A stretch of 64,000 nt of DNA from CAZUHB01 sp964620445 (GTDB lineage: Bacteria > Planctomycetota > B15-G4 > CAYZWU01): positions 33,318 to 97,317 of the forward strand of contig CAZUHB010000019.1 in the NCBI GenBank assembly GCA_964620445.1, written 5' to 3'. The position numbers were made by a program, and so were the translations under genes. Below are positions 1-8,491 of the stretch, piece by piece (within the stretch, counting starts at the first letter, position 1; every line of letters starts with the position of its first letter). The notes beneath the pieces were generated by a model that did not search any database, had not been told where the DNA came from, and saw only the letters and a program-made list of their open reading frames with translations.

Positions 1-749
1 TCGATCTCGATGAGCTTCAGCAATGCGCGGTCCTTGTACATCGGGTCGACCACATAGTAGACATGGTCGACCTCCTCCACGTGCAGCATGTCGGTGCTGA
101 GGCTCACCTGCTCCGCGTTGCGAGTGAAGCGCATGGCGAGCGAGGCCACGCTGGGAGGAATGGTGGCTGAAAACAGTGTTGTTTGCCGCTTCTCGGGCAC
201 GAAGGAGAGGATTTTGAGCATGGATTGATAGAAACCCATGGACAACATCTCATCCGCCTCGTCGAGCACGAGGCAACGCAATCTCTTGAGCGATACGCGG
301 CGGCTCATCAGATGATCGATCATCCGTCCCGGCGTGGCCACCACGATGTGGACGTTCTTGTTGAAGGCGTCGATCTGGGGGCCGTAGGCTGCGCCGCCGT
401 AAACGGCAACGGACCTGATGCCCGTGCCGCGGGTCAGATCGCGAACCACGCCGCAAACCTGCTCCGCCAGCTCACGGGTCGGCACGAGAACCAGACCCTG
501 AACATCGTCGCAGTCCGGATCGACGAGGCGGCAGAGCGGAATGGCGAATGCGCCCGTCTTGCCCGATCCCGTGCGCGACTGGACCACGATGTCTTTCTTC
601 TCGACCATGAGAGGAACGACGCGCTCCTGCACCGGCATGGGCGTCTTCCACTCGAGGCTTTCCACGTTCTTTTTCAAAGTGCCGGACAGTTCGTCGAAGG
701 AGAAGAGGACCGGATCGGTCTGCTCGTTTTCGAAATCGTCAGATGCCAT
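1..749 (-). CDS. DEAD-box ATP-dependent RNA helicase (3' part missing)
   Basis: RNA-unwinding ATPase of the DEAD-box family, cytoplasmic, acting in RNA remodelling. Only the first 249 codons are present; the reading frame runs off the window start. Visible motifs are the Q motif region around residues 33-41, motif I (SRTGSGKT, 58-65), motif Ia (PTRELAEQ, 90-97), motif Ib (TPGRMIDH, 139-146), motif II DEAD (163-166) and motif III SAT (194-196), in the normal order and spacing. The helicase C-terminal domain (motifs IV-VI) lies outside. The start ATG at 749 has GGAG eight bases upstream. A long open frame on the opposite strand over this region is its shadow. The family is certain; which paralogue (DeaD, CshA, RhlE-like) cannot be decided without the C-terminus. 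Confidence 0.93.
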   Translation of the reverse strand, partial: MASDDFENEQTDPVLFSFDELSGTLKKNVESLEWKTPMPVQERVVPLMVEKKDIVVQSRTGSGKTGAFAIPLCRLVDPDCDDVQGLVLVPTRELAEQVCGVVRDLTRGTGIRSVAVYGGAAYGPQIDAFNKNVHIVVATPGRMIDHLMSRRVSLKRLRCLVLDEADEMLSMGFYQSMLKILSFVPEKRQTTLFSATIPPSVASLAMRFTRNAEQVSLSTDMLHVEEVDHVYYVVDPMYKDRALLKLIEI

Positions 750-960
750 AGGAATCGCTCCAACCTGCGCATAAACGAAAAGCCGATTCTAACAAGCTGG
801 CCACGGAGTTGTGGGTACGAAATGGATCTTTTGGTGATCTTTGGATTGCGGTGATCACCTAATCGGAATTCTTCCGCCACGATCGCCGGGGGCGGCAAGA
901 ACCGGCTCCAGGTAACTGTCGCGCCGCCGGGAGAGATCCCTTCCGGCAAAAAACGGTTGA

Positions 961-989
961 TTGACCAGCCTGGACCGCTCCTTTAACAT
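961..989 (+). promoter_or_regulatory. Sigma-70-type promoter for the DUF1080 operon
   Basis: TTGACC (961-966) and TAACAT (984-989) are separated by exactly 17 bases, with a start expected near 996, giving a leader of about 46 nt before the ATG at 1042. Based on match to consensus only. Confidence 0.5.
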
Positions 990-1041
990 GCCCTATTCCT
1001 GTACGGTGTTGATACTGATGAACCGCATCTGGAGGATGACG

Positions 1042-2325
1042 ATGAGATTCAAAATTCGTCCCTTTCTGCTCGTTGCCGCCCTGATTCTATTCTCGGCCGA
1101 CCTCCTGGGGTCGGCGCAGGAGGAGGAAGCGGGCTTTATCGATCTTTTCGACGGCAAAAGCCTCTCCGGCTGGAATCTCATCGACGGGAGCGGCCCGGGA
1201 TACGCGGTGCGCGACGGCTTGCTCGTCTGTCAGAAGGGGACGGGCGGACGCCTCTTTCACGTCGATGTGTACGAGGATTTCGTGTTCCGCTTCGAGTTCC
1301 GTCTCGAGCCGGGCGGCAACAACGGCGTGGGGATCCGGACGCCGCTTGAGGGAAATCCGGCCCATCAGGGGATGGAGATCCAGATCCTCGACGACGACGC
1401 GGAAAAGTACGCGAACCTGAAGCCCTATCAGTATCACGGTTCGGTCTACGGCCTCTTTCCGGCAAAGAGAGGATTCCTGAAGAAGGCGGGAGAATGGAAC
1501 GAGGAGGAGATCGCCGTACGCGGATCCCTGGTGCGTGTCACTCTCAACGGGCAGGTCATCGTCGACGCAGACCTCGCCACGATCAAGGACCCCGAGATCC
1601 TCGCCCGCCATCCGGGTGTGAAGCGGCCTTCCGGTTACGTGGGATTTCTCAGCCATGGCAGCGAGGTCGAGTTTCGCAACATACGGATCAAGGATCTCAA
1701 CCTGAATGTGGCCCCCGAGGGTTTCCGGCCGCTCTTCAACGGCCGCGATCTTCAGGGATGGAAAGGGCTCGTGGCCAATCCGCCCAAGCGCGCCCAGATG
1801 GCGCCCGACGAATTGGCGGCGGCGCAGGCCGCGGCGGACAAGAACATGAGCGAGCACTGGAAAGTCGAAGAGGGGTACCTCGTCTTCGACGGCAAGGGGC
1901 ACAACCTCTGCACGGTCAAGGATTACAAGGATTTCGAACTCCTCGTCGACTGGAAAATACCTCGCGGCGGGGATAGCGGCATCTACCTTCGCGGCAGTCC
2001 GCAAGTGCAGATCTGGGACCACGGATTCGGTTCGGGCGGCCTGTACAACAACAAGCAGAACCCGAGCCGCCCCTCGAAGAAGGCGGACAGACCTCCTGGA
2101 TCGTGGAACCGCTTCCGGATTCTCATGAAAGACGACAAGGTCACCGTCCACCTCAACGGCGAGCTCGTGGTGGACAGGGTGACCATGGAAAACTACTGGG
2201 AGCGCGCGAAGCCGATCTACCGGGAAGAATCGATCGAATTGCAGAGCCACGGCGGCGTTCTTTATTTCCGGAACATCTTCATCCGAGAGATCGAGGATAT
2301 TTCCGTGTCGAGCGGCGGACGCTGA
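1042..2325 (+). CDS. Exported protein with two DUF1080 (3-keto-disaccharide hydrolase-like) domains
   Basis: An exported 427-residue protein. I chose the ATG at 1042 because GGAGG (1031-1035) lies six bases upstream and the product then opens with a signal peptide (MRFKIRPFLLVAALILFSAD...). Two copies of the DUF1080 concanavalin-like beta-sandwich follow, about residues 32-215 (opening FIDLFDGKSLSGWNL) and 225-420 (opening FRPLFNGRDLQGWKG). Each carries the family's 'LFNG/DGxxLxGW' start and an internal 'GNNGVGIR' or 'GDSGIYLR' strand. DUF1080 is linked to periplasmic glycoside cleavage of 3-keto-sugars and is abundant in Planctomycetota. The substrate here is unknown. It leads a plus-strand run with the AEC transporter (43-base gap) and a membrane glycosyltransferase. 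Confidence 0.85.
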   Translation: MRFKIRPFLLVAALILFSADLLGSAQEEEAGFIDLFDGKSLSGWNLIDGSGPGYAVRDGLLVCQKGTGGRLFHVDVYEDFVFRFEFRLEPGGNNGVGIRTPLEGNPAHQGMEIQILDDDAEKYANLKPYQYHGSVYGLFPAKRGFLKKAGEWNEEEIAVRGSLVRVTLNGQVIVDADLATIKDPEILARHPGVKRPSGYVGFLSHGSEVEFRNIRIKDLNLNVAPEGFRPLFNGRDLQGWKGLVANPPKRAQMAPDELAAAQAAADKNMSEHWKVEEGYLVFDGKGHNLCTVKDYKDFELLVDWKIPRGGDSGIYLRGSPQVQIWDHGFGSGGLYNNKQNPSRPSKKADRPPGSWNRFRILMKDDKVTVHLNGELVVDRVTMENYWERAKPIYREESIELQSHGGVLYFRNIFIREIEDISVSSGGR

Positions 2326-2368
2326 GAGGCGGCGCTTCGCGGGGACGTTCGCGCACGAGGAGTCGACC

Positions 2369-3295
2369 ATGACCGAGGCTTTCCTCACTTTCTTTTTGAT
2401 CGCCGTTGTCGGGATTCTGGCGCGCCAGTCGATCCGCAAGGTCATCGATCCGGTCGCGCTCAGGCAAGCGATCAACACGATCGTTCTTTATATCCTCCTT
2501 CCCGCGTACCTGTTTGCGGCAGTGTGCCGCATCGATCTGGATAGCTTTTCGTGGCAGATGCCGGCAGCTCTCGGCGCGGGTGCCATGGGATCCCTCATCC
2601 TGGGAATCTTCGCCTACGGCTTCTTTTCCATCGACCAGAGGACTAAGGGCGCACTGGTGCTTGCCGGCGCTTTCGGCAACATCGCCTGCTTCTGGGTTCC
2701 TGCCTGCGTGGAAATCCACGAGGAGGCGGATCTCGAAAGCCTGCACCGGACAGGCGCTGCCATGATCGCCTGCGCCGTGGTGGCCGGTTCGATCCTGGCC
2801 TGCTGGTACGGGACCGCGGGAAGGAATTCCTTCGCCTTCCTCAGGGCCGTGGGTGCTCCGCTGCGGTTGCCACCGGTCTGGGCACTTATCGCCGGCGTGA
2901 TGGTCAAGGTCTACACGGTGACGGTTCCGGCGTGGATCATCGATGGGGCCGATCTCCTTTCGGCTGGAATCACGGGGCTCTTGATCTTGAGTCTCGGCCT
3001 CTGCGTCCGATTTCCGAAAACGAACGAACTCGGCCCGATCCTCCCGGCCCTCGCCATAAAACTCGTCCTGTTCCCGGTGATTCTGTTTCTCGCGATCAAG
3101 ACACTCGGAGAGGGCGCCGGGAACGATCCGGGGCCGTCACTCACTGTCGTTGGTGTCTTGCCCACCCAGCTTCTCGTCCTGGCCCTTGCCGAGCGGTTCA
3201 AGCTCGACTGCACGTTTCTCGGACTCGTGATCGTCGTGAACACGGCCCTCTCCTTCTGGACAATCCCACTCATCCATGGACTGCTGTACCGATGA
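2369..3295 (+). CDS. AEC (auxin efflux carrier) family permease
   Basis: A 308-residue integral membrane protein with about ten hydrophobic segments, resembling the AEC family of secondary transporters for organic anions such as malate or malonate. The N-terminal segment (FLTFFLIAVVGILARQSI) followed by an LRQAINTIVLYILLPAYLF stretch is the AEC hallmark, with a conserved 'LLPAYLF' helix break. The start is supported by GAGGAG six bases before the ATG. The stop overlaps the start of the following gene by four bases (ATGA), so translation is probably coupled. The substrate cannot be read from the sequence. Confidence 0.8.
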   Translation: MTEAFLTFFLIAVVGILARQSIRKVIDPVALRQAINTIVLYILLPAYLFAAVCRIDLDSFSWQMPAALGAGAMGSLILGIFAYGFFSIDQRTKGALVLAGAFGNIACFWVPACVEIHEEADLESLHRTGAAMIACAVVAGSILACWYGTAGRNSFAFLRAVGAPLRLPPVWALIAGVMVKVYTVTVPAWIIDGADLLSAGITGLLILSLGLCVRFPKTNELGPILPALAIKLVLFPVILFLAIKTLGEGAGNDPGPSLTVVGVLPTQLLVLALAERFKLDCTFLGLVIVVNTALSFWTIPLIHGLLYR

Positions 3296-4836
3296 TGAAG
3301 AATCGCCAGATCCGAACCTTCTCGATCGTTCTGATCGTGACCGTCTGTTTCAGACTCGTTCTCCTCGAGAACTCGAACCTGTGGCACGGCGAAACCCTCT
3401 GGCTCATGAGGCCGCTCGCTGATCCTTCCGGCTCGCCTCTTTTTTCTCTCCTGGCGCGGTTCTGGAGTGCGATCTCCCGCCACGATATCTGGCTCCGGAC
3501 GCTGCCCTTCGTATTCTCCGTGGCAGCCGTGGTAATGATCTGCCGCCTTTCGATGCGGACCTTCGACGGAATCGGATCGACGGAGGCGACGAGCCTGGCC
3601 GTGGTTTCGCCGCTCCTCTGCACAGCGGCCTGGGAGTTCCATCCCTGCTCTCTCGAGATCTTCGTGGCCGCCCTCTGGCTTTTTGCATTTCTCAAGGCGA
3701 TCGACGGGGAGCACACCCAGGATTGGATCGTCCATGGCGGGGCCGCGATGGTCGCTCTGTGCGCCAATCCCCTCATGGCGCTCCTTCTGCCGGGACAGGC
3801 TCTGGTGCTCGCGGTATTTCGCAGGTCCGAGACCAGGATCGTGGTCCGCTGGTTGATCACGATCGGCCCCGCGATCGGGCTGGTCCTGATTCTGTTTCTC
3901 ATCCAGAGCGGAGCGGACGACGTCGATGTCGATCACGCCGCACCGGAGAGCGCACTCGGCTGTTACGATATGGGCTATCTGTTCACCGACATATCCCTCG
4001 GCCGCCTCAATGCGTGGAAACCCCTGCCGCCAGCGTTCACCTTTGCGAAACCCGGATTCGAGGACGCTCGTATCGCGGGAAGACAGGTAGGATCGGAGGG
4101 CGGGGGAGATATTTTTTCCTTTCTTCAGGTGACCCAGTTTTTACTCACCACATGGTTCTTCTTTGCGTTGGTGCTCGCCTGTCTCTCGATCTGGCGCTTC
4201 AGAACCTGGATCCTGCCGTCCCATCTGCGGAGCCGGGCGCTTTTGAGAAAAGTCCAGGAGCCGGGGCACGAGACCGCCCTCCTGCTGCTCTGTTCCATCT
4301 TCATCCCCCCACTGTACTACCTTTGCGCGGGCACGCCGCTCGATTCACCCTTTCCCGAGCAGCGGCTCTTTTTCGTCATGGCGCCCTTTGTGATTCTCGT
4401 GGGGAGGGGGTTGACCCGATTTCAATGGGTGGTGATCCGCTACGGCTTCGTGCTGATCGTGGCGGCTCTCTCCTTCCTCTATTCGTTCCATTCGGTCAGT
4501 TTCAGGCAAACTTTCGACGGCATCGCTCCCGCTGTCGATCGGATCGTTGAAGACTGGGCCGACGATGACGGGGTGGTCGCGGCGCCCTTCGTCCTTGGGC
4601 CGATCGGGTGGTACTCGGGCGGCCTCACGCTGGGGGAGCCGGGAGGTGTCGGCCAGACGGGGCGGCTCTGGTCGGTGAGTTTCACACCTGCTGTCGGTGG
4701 GATCGAGGAGGATGCCGGCGCATTTGTCGGCCGCGCGTTCGGGGGGGATGGTCGTGTGGAGTCGGACCTGGCCGAACCGGAATCAGCCCAGAAAACAGAG
4801 ATTGGAAACTACACGATTCTCCGCAGCGAACGCTGA
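3292..4836 (+). CDS. Polytopic membrane glycosyltransferase-like protein
   Basis: A 514-residue multi-spanning inner membrane protein whose start overlaps the AEC stop codon. The open frame extends further upstream but only through the coding region of the AEC gene, so the overlap start is preferred. The N-terminus has one membrane helix followed by a loop with 'NLWHGETLWLMRPLAD'. This resembles the first extracytoplasmic loop of GT39/GT83-type (PMT/ArnT, DUF2723-like) lipid-linked sugar transferases, where an acidic residue is catalytic. About ten further hydrophobic segments and a soluble C-terminal tail follow. Assignment to the GT-C superfamily is from architecture, not from a diagnostic motif. 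The stop codon overlaps the first unit of a 22-bp tandem repeat. Confidence 0.6.
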   Translation: MMKNRQIRTFSIVLIVTVCFRLVLLENSNLWHGETLWLMRPLADPSGSPLFSLLARFWSAISRHDIWLRTLPFVFSVAAVVMICRLSMRTFDGIGSTEATSLAVVSPLLCTAAWEFHPCSLEIFVAALWLFAFLKAIDGEHTQDWIVHGGAAMVALCANPLMALLLPGQALVLAVFRRSETRIVVRWLITIGPAIGLVLILFLIQSGADDVDVDHAAPESALGCYDMGYLFTDISLGRLNAWKPLPPAFTFAKPGFEDARIAGRQVGSEGGGDIFSFLQVTQFLLTTWFFFALVLACLSIWRFRTWILPSHLRSRALLRKVQEPGHETALLLLCSIFIPPLYYLCAGTPLDSPFPEQRLFFVMAPFVILVGRGLTRFQWVVIRYGFVLIVAALSFLYSFHSVSFRQTFDGIAPAVDRIVEDWADDDGVVAAPFVLGPIGWYSGGLTLGEPGGVGQTGRLWSVSFTPAVGGIEEDAGAFVGRAFGGDGRVESDLAEPESAQKTEIGNYTILRSER

Positions 4837-4895
4837 CGATTTCCGCGCCGACCGCGGACGATTTCCGCGCCGACCGCGGACGATTTCCGCGCCGA
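4835..4895. repeat. 22-bp tandem repeat, about 2.7 copies
   Basis: Units beginning GACGATTTCCGCGCCG occur at 4835-4856, 4857-4878 and 4879-about 4894. The first two are identical. The array starts inside the stop codon of the membrane glycosyltransferase and ends before the convergent DUF1847 gene. There is no spacer structure, so it is not a CRISPR. Confidence 0.9.
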
Positions 4896-4921
4896 AAGTG
4901 GACGGAGTGGGGGGGGGAAGA

Positions 4922-5560
4922 CTAATCGGCAAAGATCCCTTCTTGCAGCCGGCGTCGGATATAGGGGCTATAGAGAGCGCCCGCGGGGTTGTGGGCCAGA
5001 ACACGGTCCTTGGCAAGGAGGACCGTGACCGGGGCTGCCGAGTCCCGAAAGAAAATCGAATCGTGGCCCACGCAGAGACCGACGAGCACGTTCAGATCGG
5101 TCTTGGCATCGTTCAACAATTTCGCCTGGCCCTTGGGGTTGCACATCGATTCCCGACCGACCGGTTTCACGTGGGGCATGGAGAACGTTGATTTCGGCAC
5201 GGCGCAACTCTTGCAGCAGATCGACGAGACCTTGAAGCAGCGCCTCATCAACTCGCAGAAAAGGCGCGCCTCCTCTTTCAGCCCGGTACAGAACGCAACG
5301 CCCACATGGCGGGCGTTGATGGCACGCGCGAAGTGTGCAATCTCCTCGACCCGCGTGGCCCGATTGTAATGGTCGGCTTCCACGTTCGCGGCTGCCCGCG
5401 CAATGGCCAGAGCCGAAGGATCGGACTCGTAACCTTCGATCGCGCCGCTCGAGCCTTCGAAACAATCTTTGCCTTGCGAACAGGCGAAATGATCGCAGAG
5501 ATCGCATTCGGTGAGATTTTTTTCTTTGGTCTCTTTGCCCCTTTTGCGGCCTTCGTTCAT
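4922..5560 (-). CDS. DUF1847 cysteine-rich metal-binding protein
   Basis: A 212-residue soluble protein resembling the DUF1847 family, whose function is unknown. The N-terminal CDLCDHFACSQGKDCF has the cysteine spacing of a metal site. Further cysteine groups (ISSICCKSCAVPK, MCNPKGQ) lie in the middle, and 'VLVGLCVGHDSIFF' matches the conserved core. The ATG at 5560 was chosen over an upstream in-frame one because AGGA lies eight bases away and the family starts near the first cysteine cluster; the upstream extension looks non-coding. It is a single gene convergent with the glycosyltransferase. DUF1847 genes are common in anaerobes, which would fit an anaerobic or microaerobic lifestyle, but that is inference. 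Confidence 0.75.
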   Translation of the reverse strand: MNEGRKRGKETKEKNLTECDLCDHFACSQGKDCFEGSSGAIEGYESDPSALAIARAAANVEADHYNRATRVEEIAHFARAINARHVGVAFCTGLKEEARLFCELMRRCFKVSSICCKSCAVPKSTFSMPHVKPVGRESMCNPKGQAKLLNDAKTDLNVLVGLCVGHDSIFFRDSAAPVTVLLAKDRVLAHNPAGALYSPYIRRRLQEGIFAD

Positions 5561-5790
5561 GTCCGGATTCCTCTGATTGTGCGGAAGGATGGATTGGGTT
5601 GTATGATACGTATAGATACATAGGACGTTCCCCAGCCCCCATGAACCAAGGGATCGCGCCATCTTGACGATATTGAAAGGAGCAGTTTCGAGCAGAGACG
5701 CGGAAAGTGAATCTTATTTTTTATTATTTTTTTGTGAATATCTCTCCTCAGCAGCCGATTAAAAAAATAGACATGATACGCTTTTTGCCT

Positions 5791-5819
5791 TTGACTTCAG
5801 AATCAGTGTTGGTTATCTA
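5791..5819 (+). promoter_or_regulatory. Promoter of the candidate small RNA
   Basis: TTGACT (5791-5796), a 17-base spacer, and TATCTA (5814-5819). The predicted start near 5826 precedes two nested hairpins and a terminator, with no plausible coding frame between. The surrounding sequence is much more AT-rich than the flanking genes. Confidence 0.5.
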
Positions 5820-5825
5820 ATCCAG

Positions 5826-6036
5826 ATAGTTTGAGTTGAACGCGACCTAAATGAGTAGTTAGAATAGAATTAGGTCGATATTTCGTACGCCGCACTTTGA
5901 AAAACCGAAGATTAACTGAGGCAGCCACTGGTCCCCTTTTCTTAGAGTCCTTCTACTAAGATCCTTATTTAGGCTTTTAATAGGTGTTTTCCTCTATCCA
6001 CCTTTCCTACAATTCCAGTGGCTGCCTTTTTATTTT
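5826..6036 (+). ncRNA. Candidate structured RNA of unknown class
   Basis: A promoter-like element is followed by an 8-bp perfect hairpin (CGACCTAA 5843-5850 with TTAGGTCG 5870-5877). Next comes a 13-bp perfect long-range stem (AGGCAGCCACTGG 5919-5931 with CCAGTGGCTGCCT 6015-6027) that encloses 83 nt and is followed at once by a T-rich run (6028-6036), as in an intrinsic terminator. Inside the enclosed segment short helices are possible (CTTAG/CTAAG, AGGTG/CACCT). This 525-base space between a DUF1847 gene and a Nudix gene has no credible protein frame. A long terminal stem around an open interior resembles 6S RNA in outline, but I recognise no family motif, so no name is given. Confidence 0.55.
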
Positions 6037-6085
6037 TGGTGTTTTCCCCCGCACAGCATCATCGTTTTCTCCCCGAGATACTCTC

Positions 6086-6691
6086 TCAAAGGATCGTGTC
6101 GATCGCCTCGACGATCATCGATGACCAGCTCTCGAAGTTGCAGGCAGGGTCCTTGGCGAGCTTCTTCAATTCTTCGAGCGGGACGAAACTCCCCTCCATC
6201 ATGTCGGTCTCCCTGACTTTGACCTCGCCCCGTTCGAGGCGGACGAGATGCACGATCCCGAGGTGGACCGATCCCACCGCGTTCGATTCGTCATTGATGA
6301 TTCCCACAGGCAAGGGCGTGAATTCTTCAGCGATATCCAGTTCTTCGGTGATCTCTCGATGGCACCCCGCCTCGAGAAAATTTTGAACGCCATCGATCGG
6401 ATTGATGTGGCCGCCCACACCGATCGACATCTTGTTGTGGAGCCTGCTTTCGCCCTGGGATGAGAGCCGCCTCAGAAGAAAAACCTGATCCCCCCGGGTG
6501 ACGATCGAATAGGGGATGATCTGCTTGAAACCCGAATCCTGCTCGCAGTACGCCCGTTCGGCAAAAAATCCGTGCTTCTCGATCCTGTCGAGATAGAGCG
6601 TGCGGAGAGCGTCCGCGTTGTGACGCCTGAATCCGTGGGGAAACTCGAGATCGAAAAGGTCGTACCGTTTGATTACGAAAATGAACTCCAT
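6086..6691 (-). CDS. Nudix hydrolase (MutT-like phosphoesterase)
   Basis: A 201-residue cytoplasmic hydrolase of nucleoside-diphosphate-linked substrates. The Nudix box region is GGHINPID followed by LEAGCHREITEELDI, with the metal-binding REITEE core at residues 112-117. The upstream part of the box is diverged from the strict G-x5-E consensus, as in the COG4112 group of predicted phosphoesterases, which this protein resembles in length and in its 'GVGGHINPID' stretch. The start ATG has GGAG eight bases upstream. It lies alone, convergent with the candidate RNA. The substrate cannot be inferred. Confidence 0.8.
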   Translation of the reverse strand: MEFIFVIKRYDLFDLEFPHGFRRHNADALRTLYLDRIEKHGFFAERAYCEQDSGFKQIIPYSIVTRGDQVFLLRRLSSQGESRLHNKMSIGVGGHINPIDGVQNFLEAGCHREITEELDIAEEFTPLPVGIINDESNAVGSVHLGIVHLVRLERGEVKVRETDMMEGSFVPLEELKKLAKDPACNFESWSSMIVEAIDTIL

Positions 6692-6805
6692 AGATTCTTC
6701 TCCGCTCTTGGCTGTCAGGGTGAGTTTCGAATTCTATGCCATCCTTCTTCGAGATCAAAGGACTTTCCCCCTTCGTCCGTTTCCCCCAGATACAGGGCTT
6801 CGCCA

Positions 6806-6835
6806 TTGACAGAATCGCCGAATCGAGATTAGTAT
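6806..6835 (+). promoter_or_regulatory. rnpB promoter
   Basis: A consensus TTGACA (6806-6811) and TAGTAT (6830-6835) are 18 bases apart. The position 6-7 bases past the -10 box is 6842, which is exactly the first base of the RNase P RNA P1 helix. Confidence 0.8.
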
Positions 6836-6841
6836 GGGCCT

Positions 6842-7220
6842 GCTTTCGGGGAGTCCGGGCGGCCGCTCCCGTTGTTTACGACGGGGGAGGAAAGTCCGTA
6901 CTCCGCAGGGCAGGGTGGTGGGTAACTCCCACCGTTCGTAAGAATAGGGCCAGTGCAACAGAAAGTATACCGCCCGGTTCCGACTGGGTAAGGGTGAAAT
7001 GGTGCGGTAAGAGCGCACCAGCGGACAGGGTGACCTGTCTGGCTCGGTAAACCCCACCCGGAGAGAGACCAAATAGGGGAGGATGATGTGGCCCGCATCG
7101 CTAGCACTCCCGGGTAGGTCGTTCGAGTTCCGCCGCGAGGCGGTTCCCAGATTAATGGCCGCCGCCCGCTGTTTTTACGCGGCGGGAGACAGAATGCGGC
7201 TTACAGGACTCCCCGAAAGC
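6842..7220 (+). ncRNA. rnpB: RNase P RNA, bacterial type A
   Basis: Catalytic RNA that matures tRNA 5' ends. The P1 helix is a perfect 15-bp pairing of GCTTTCGGGGAGTCC (6842-6856) with GGACTCCCCGAAAGC (7206-7220), and these bound the gene. Conserved blocks follow in order: GAGGAAAGTCCG near the 5' end, AGTGCAACAGAAAG, the AGGGTGAAATGGTGCGGTAAGAG block, TAAACCCCACCC, and the 3' AGATTAATGG and ACAGAATGCGGCTTACAGG motifs. Length (379 nt) is typical. The gene has its own sigma-70 promoter. I saw no clean intrinsic terminator downstream, only a T run near 7275. Confidence 0.97.
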
Positions 7221-7360
7221 ACTATCTTCTCTCTTTCGCATGTGATACAACTTTCGAGCACCGAGAGACCGTCCTTTTTTTCCCGGAATGATTGCGGTCA
7301 ACCGAGATTTCGACTCGGGCAGTTCAGACCGAATTTATGATTGCACTAGAGTTTTTCACC

Positions 7361-7519
7361 ATGGATGTTTTTGTCGCAACCGCTCATTTCTGCGCCCCGC
7401 TTTCTGCCGATTTCGCCTTCATCGGCGAAAAACCCGCGCCCGCGTACTTTCCCGTGATCATGGGCGCTCTCTTGATCGCCCTGATAGTCTGGCGGAAACG
7501 GTGCCGGGACAAGAAATAG
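7361..7519 (+). CDS. Possible small single-pass membrane protein
   Basis: A possible 52-residue protein ending in a strongly hydrophobic segment and a basic tail (YFPVIMGALLIALIVW then RKRCRDKK), the layout of a small C-in membrane protein. An in-frame ATG at 7337 would give 60 residues. The ribosome-binding site is weak (AGAG nine bases before 7361). I recognise no family. It occupies the space between rnpB and the SHOCT lipoprotein. Support is the membrane segment only. Confidence 0.3.
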   Translation: MDVFVATAHFCAPLSADFAFIGEKPAPAYFPVIMGALLIALIVWRKRCRDKK

Positions 7520-7539
7520 GGATTCTCCAGACCACGCCG

Positions 7540-8430
7540 TCAGAATGAGTCGAGCAGCTGGGCTTTTTTCTGTTCGTAATCCTCTTCCGTGATCAGCCCC
7601 TCTTCGAGCATCTCCTTGAGCGCTCTCAGCTTTTCCCTGACCGCGGCGGCTTTCAGGTTCTCCTCGGAGGACTTCGATTCTTCGGTGGGATCTGTCTGGT
7701 CGGCTTTTTCAGGAGTCCTTTCCGCGGGCGGCGGCGCGGAGATTTCGGGAGACCTGCCCGACCGGCCGGTTGCCATACCTGCGATTTCGGCCCGCGCCTT
7801 GTCGAGGTCGACCACGCACCAGAGTGGATAGACTCCGTCGCCCTGGGGCCGCTTCTGGATCGTGAGCCAGTTCCGTTCAGCCAGCGGGCGCGTCGAAGTG
7901 GTGATCTTCGTCGGTTCGCCGAAGGTGCGCTCCCTGCCGATCTGTGCATAGTCGTTGGGGCGGATGACCTCGTCGATTTCCTGAAAGGCGATGTTGAAAC
8001 GGCCGCCCGGCTCGACGAAGAAAACCCCCTGGGTGATGCGCTTGTTGGACTTGAGGATCCCTCCTCTCCAGTCGTAGGAGATGAATCGGATTCTCTGGTC
8101 GGGTGTTGCCGCGTCGAGCGCCGCACTCAGGGCCGGCGCGAGCGCTGCCACTTCGGTCGGCTCGAAGACACGCACGACCTCGTCGCTGGCCAGAATGTGG
8201 GAATTCCATCGGAGGAGACCGCAAAGGACGAGGCCCAGGTCCCGTTCACCAACGGCGAAGGGGTGTTCGAAGCCTTGGGGAACGATCGCGTCCTGCTCGA
8301 CACGGTGTTCGAGGTAGACTTCGACGTGGTCGTGCTCCTTCGTGGCGTCGACCCTCGTTTGCACCCACCGGCCTGTCGAGCATCCTGCGAGAGCGATCAG
8401 CGCAGCTGTCAGAATCAGGGTCATTCGCAT
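7540..8430 (-). CDS. Lipoprotein with C-terminal SHOCT domain
   Basis: A 296-residue lipoprotein. The start at 8430 (ATGCGAATGACC) is preceded by GAGGAG and an A run, and yields a short signal peptide with lipobox LAGC (cysteine 16). The upstream in-frame extension reads through sequence without signal-peptide character, so it was dropped. The middle 200 residues are of unknown fold. The last 30 (REKLRALKEMLEEGLITEED...) are a SHOCT domain, a short two-helix module usually at protein ends, often in oligomerising or membrane-linked proteins. The role is unknown. It lies just downstream of the His-rich membrane protein on the same strand, 61 bases away. Confidence 0.7.
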   Translation of the reverse strand: MRMTLILTAALIALAGCSTGRWVQTRVDATKEHDHVEVYLEHRVEQDAIVPQGFEHPFAVGERDLGLVLCGLLRWNSHILASDEVVRVFEPTEVAALAPALSAALDAATPDQRIRFISYDWRGGILKSNKRITQGVFFVEPGGRFNIAFQEIDEVIRPNDYAQIGRERTFGEPTKITTSTRPLAERNWLTIQKRPQGDGVYPLWCVVDLDKARAEIAGMATGRSGRSPEISAPPPAERTPEKADQTDPTEESKSSEENLKAAAVREKLRALKEMLEEGLITEEDYEQKKAQLLDSF

Positions 8431-8491
8431 TTTTTTTTTCTCCTCTTCGAACGATGGTTCAGCTGGACGCCTGGAACGCTCGGCCGGCCTG

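Noticed and set aside
183..854. A 223-codon plus-strand frame
   Set aside because: Antisense to the DEAD-box helicase, whose motifs are all in order on the minus strand.
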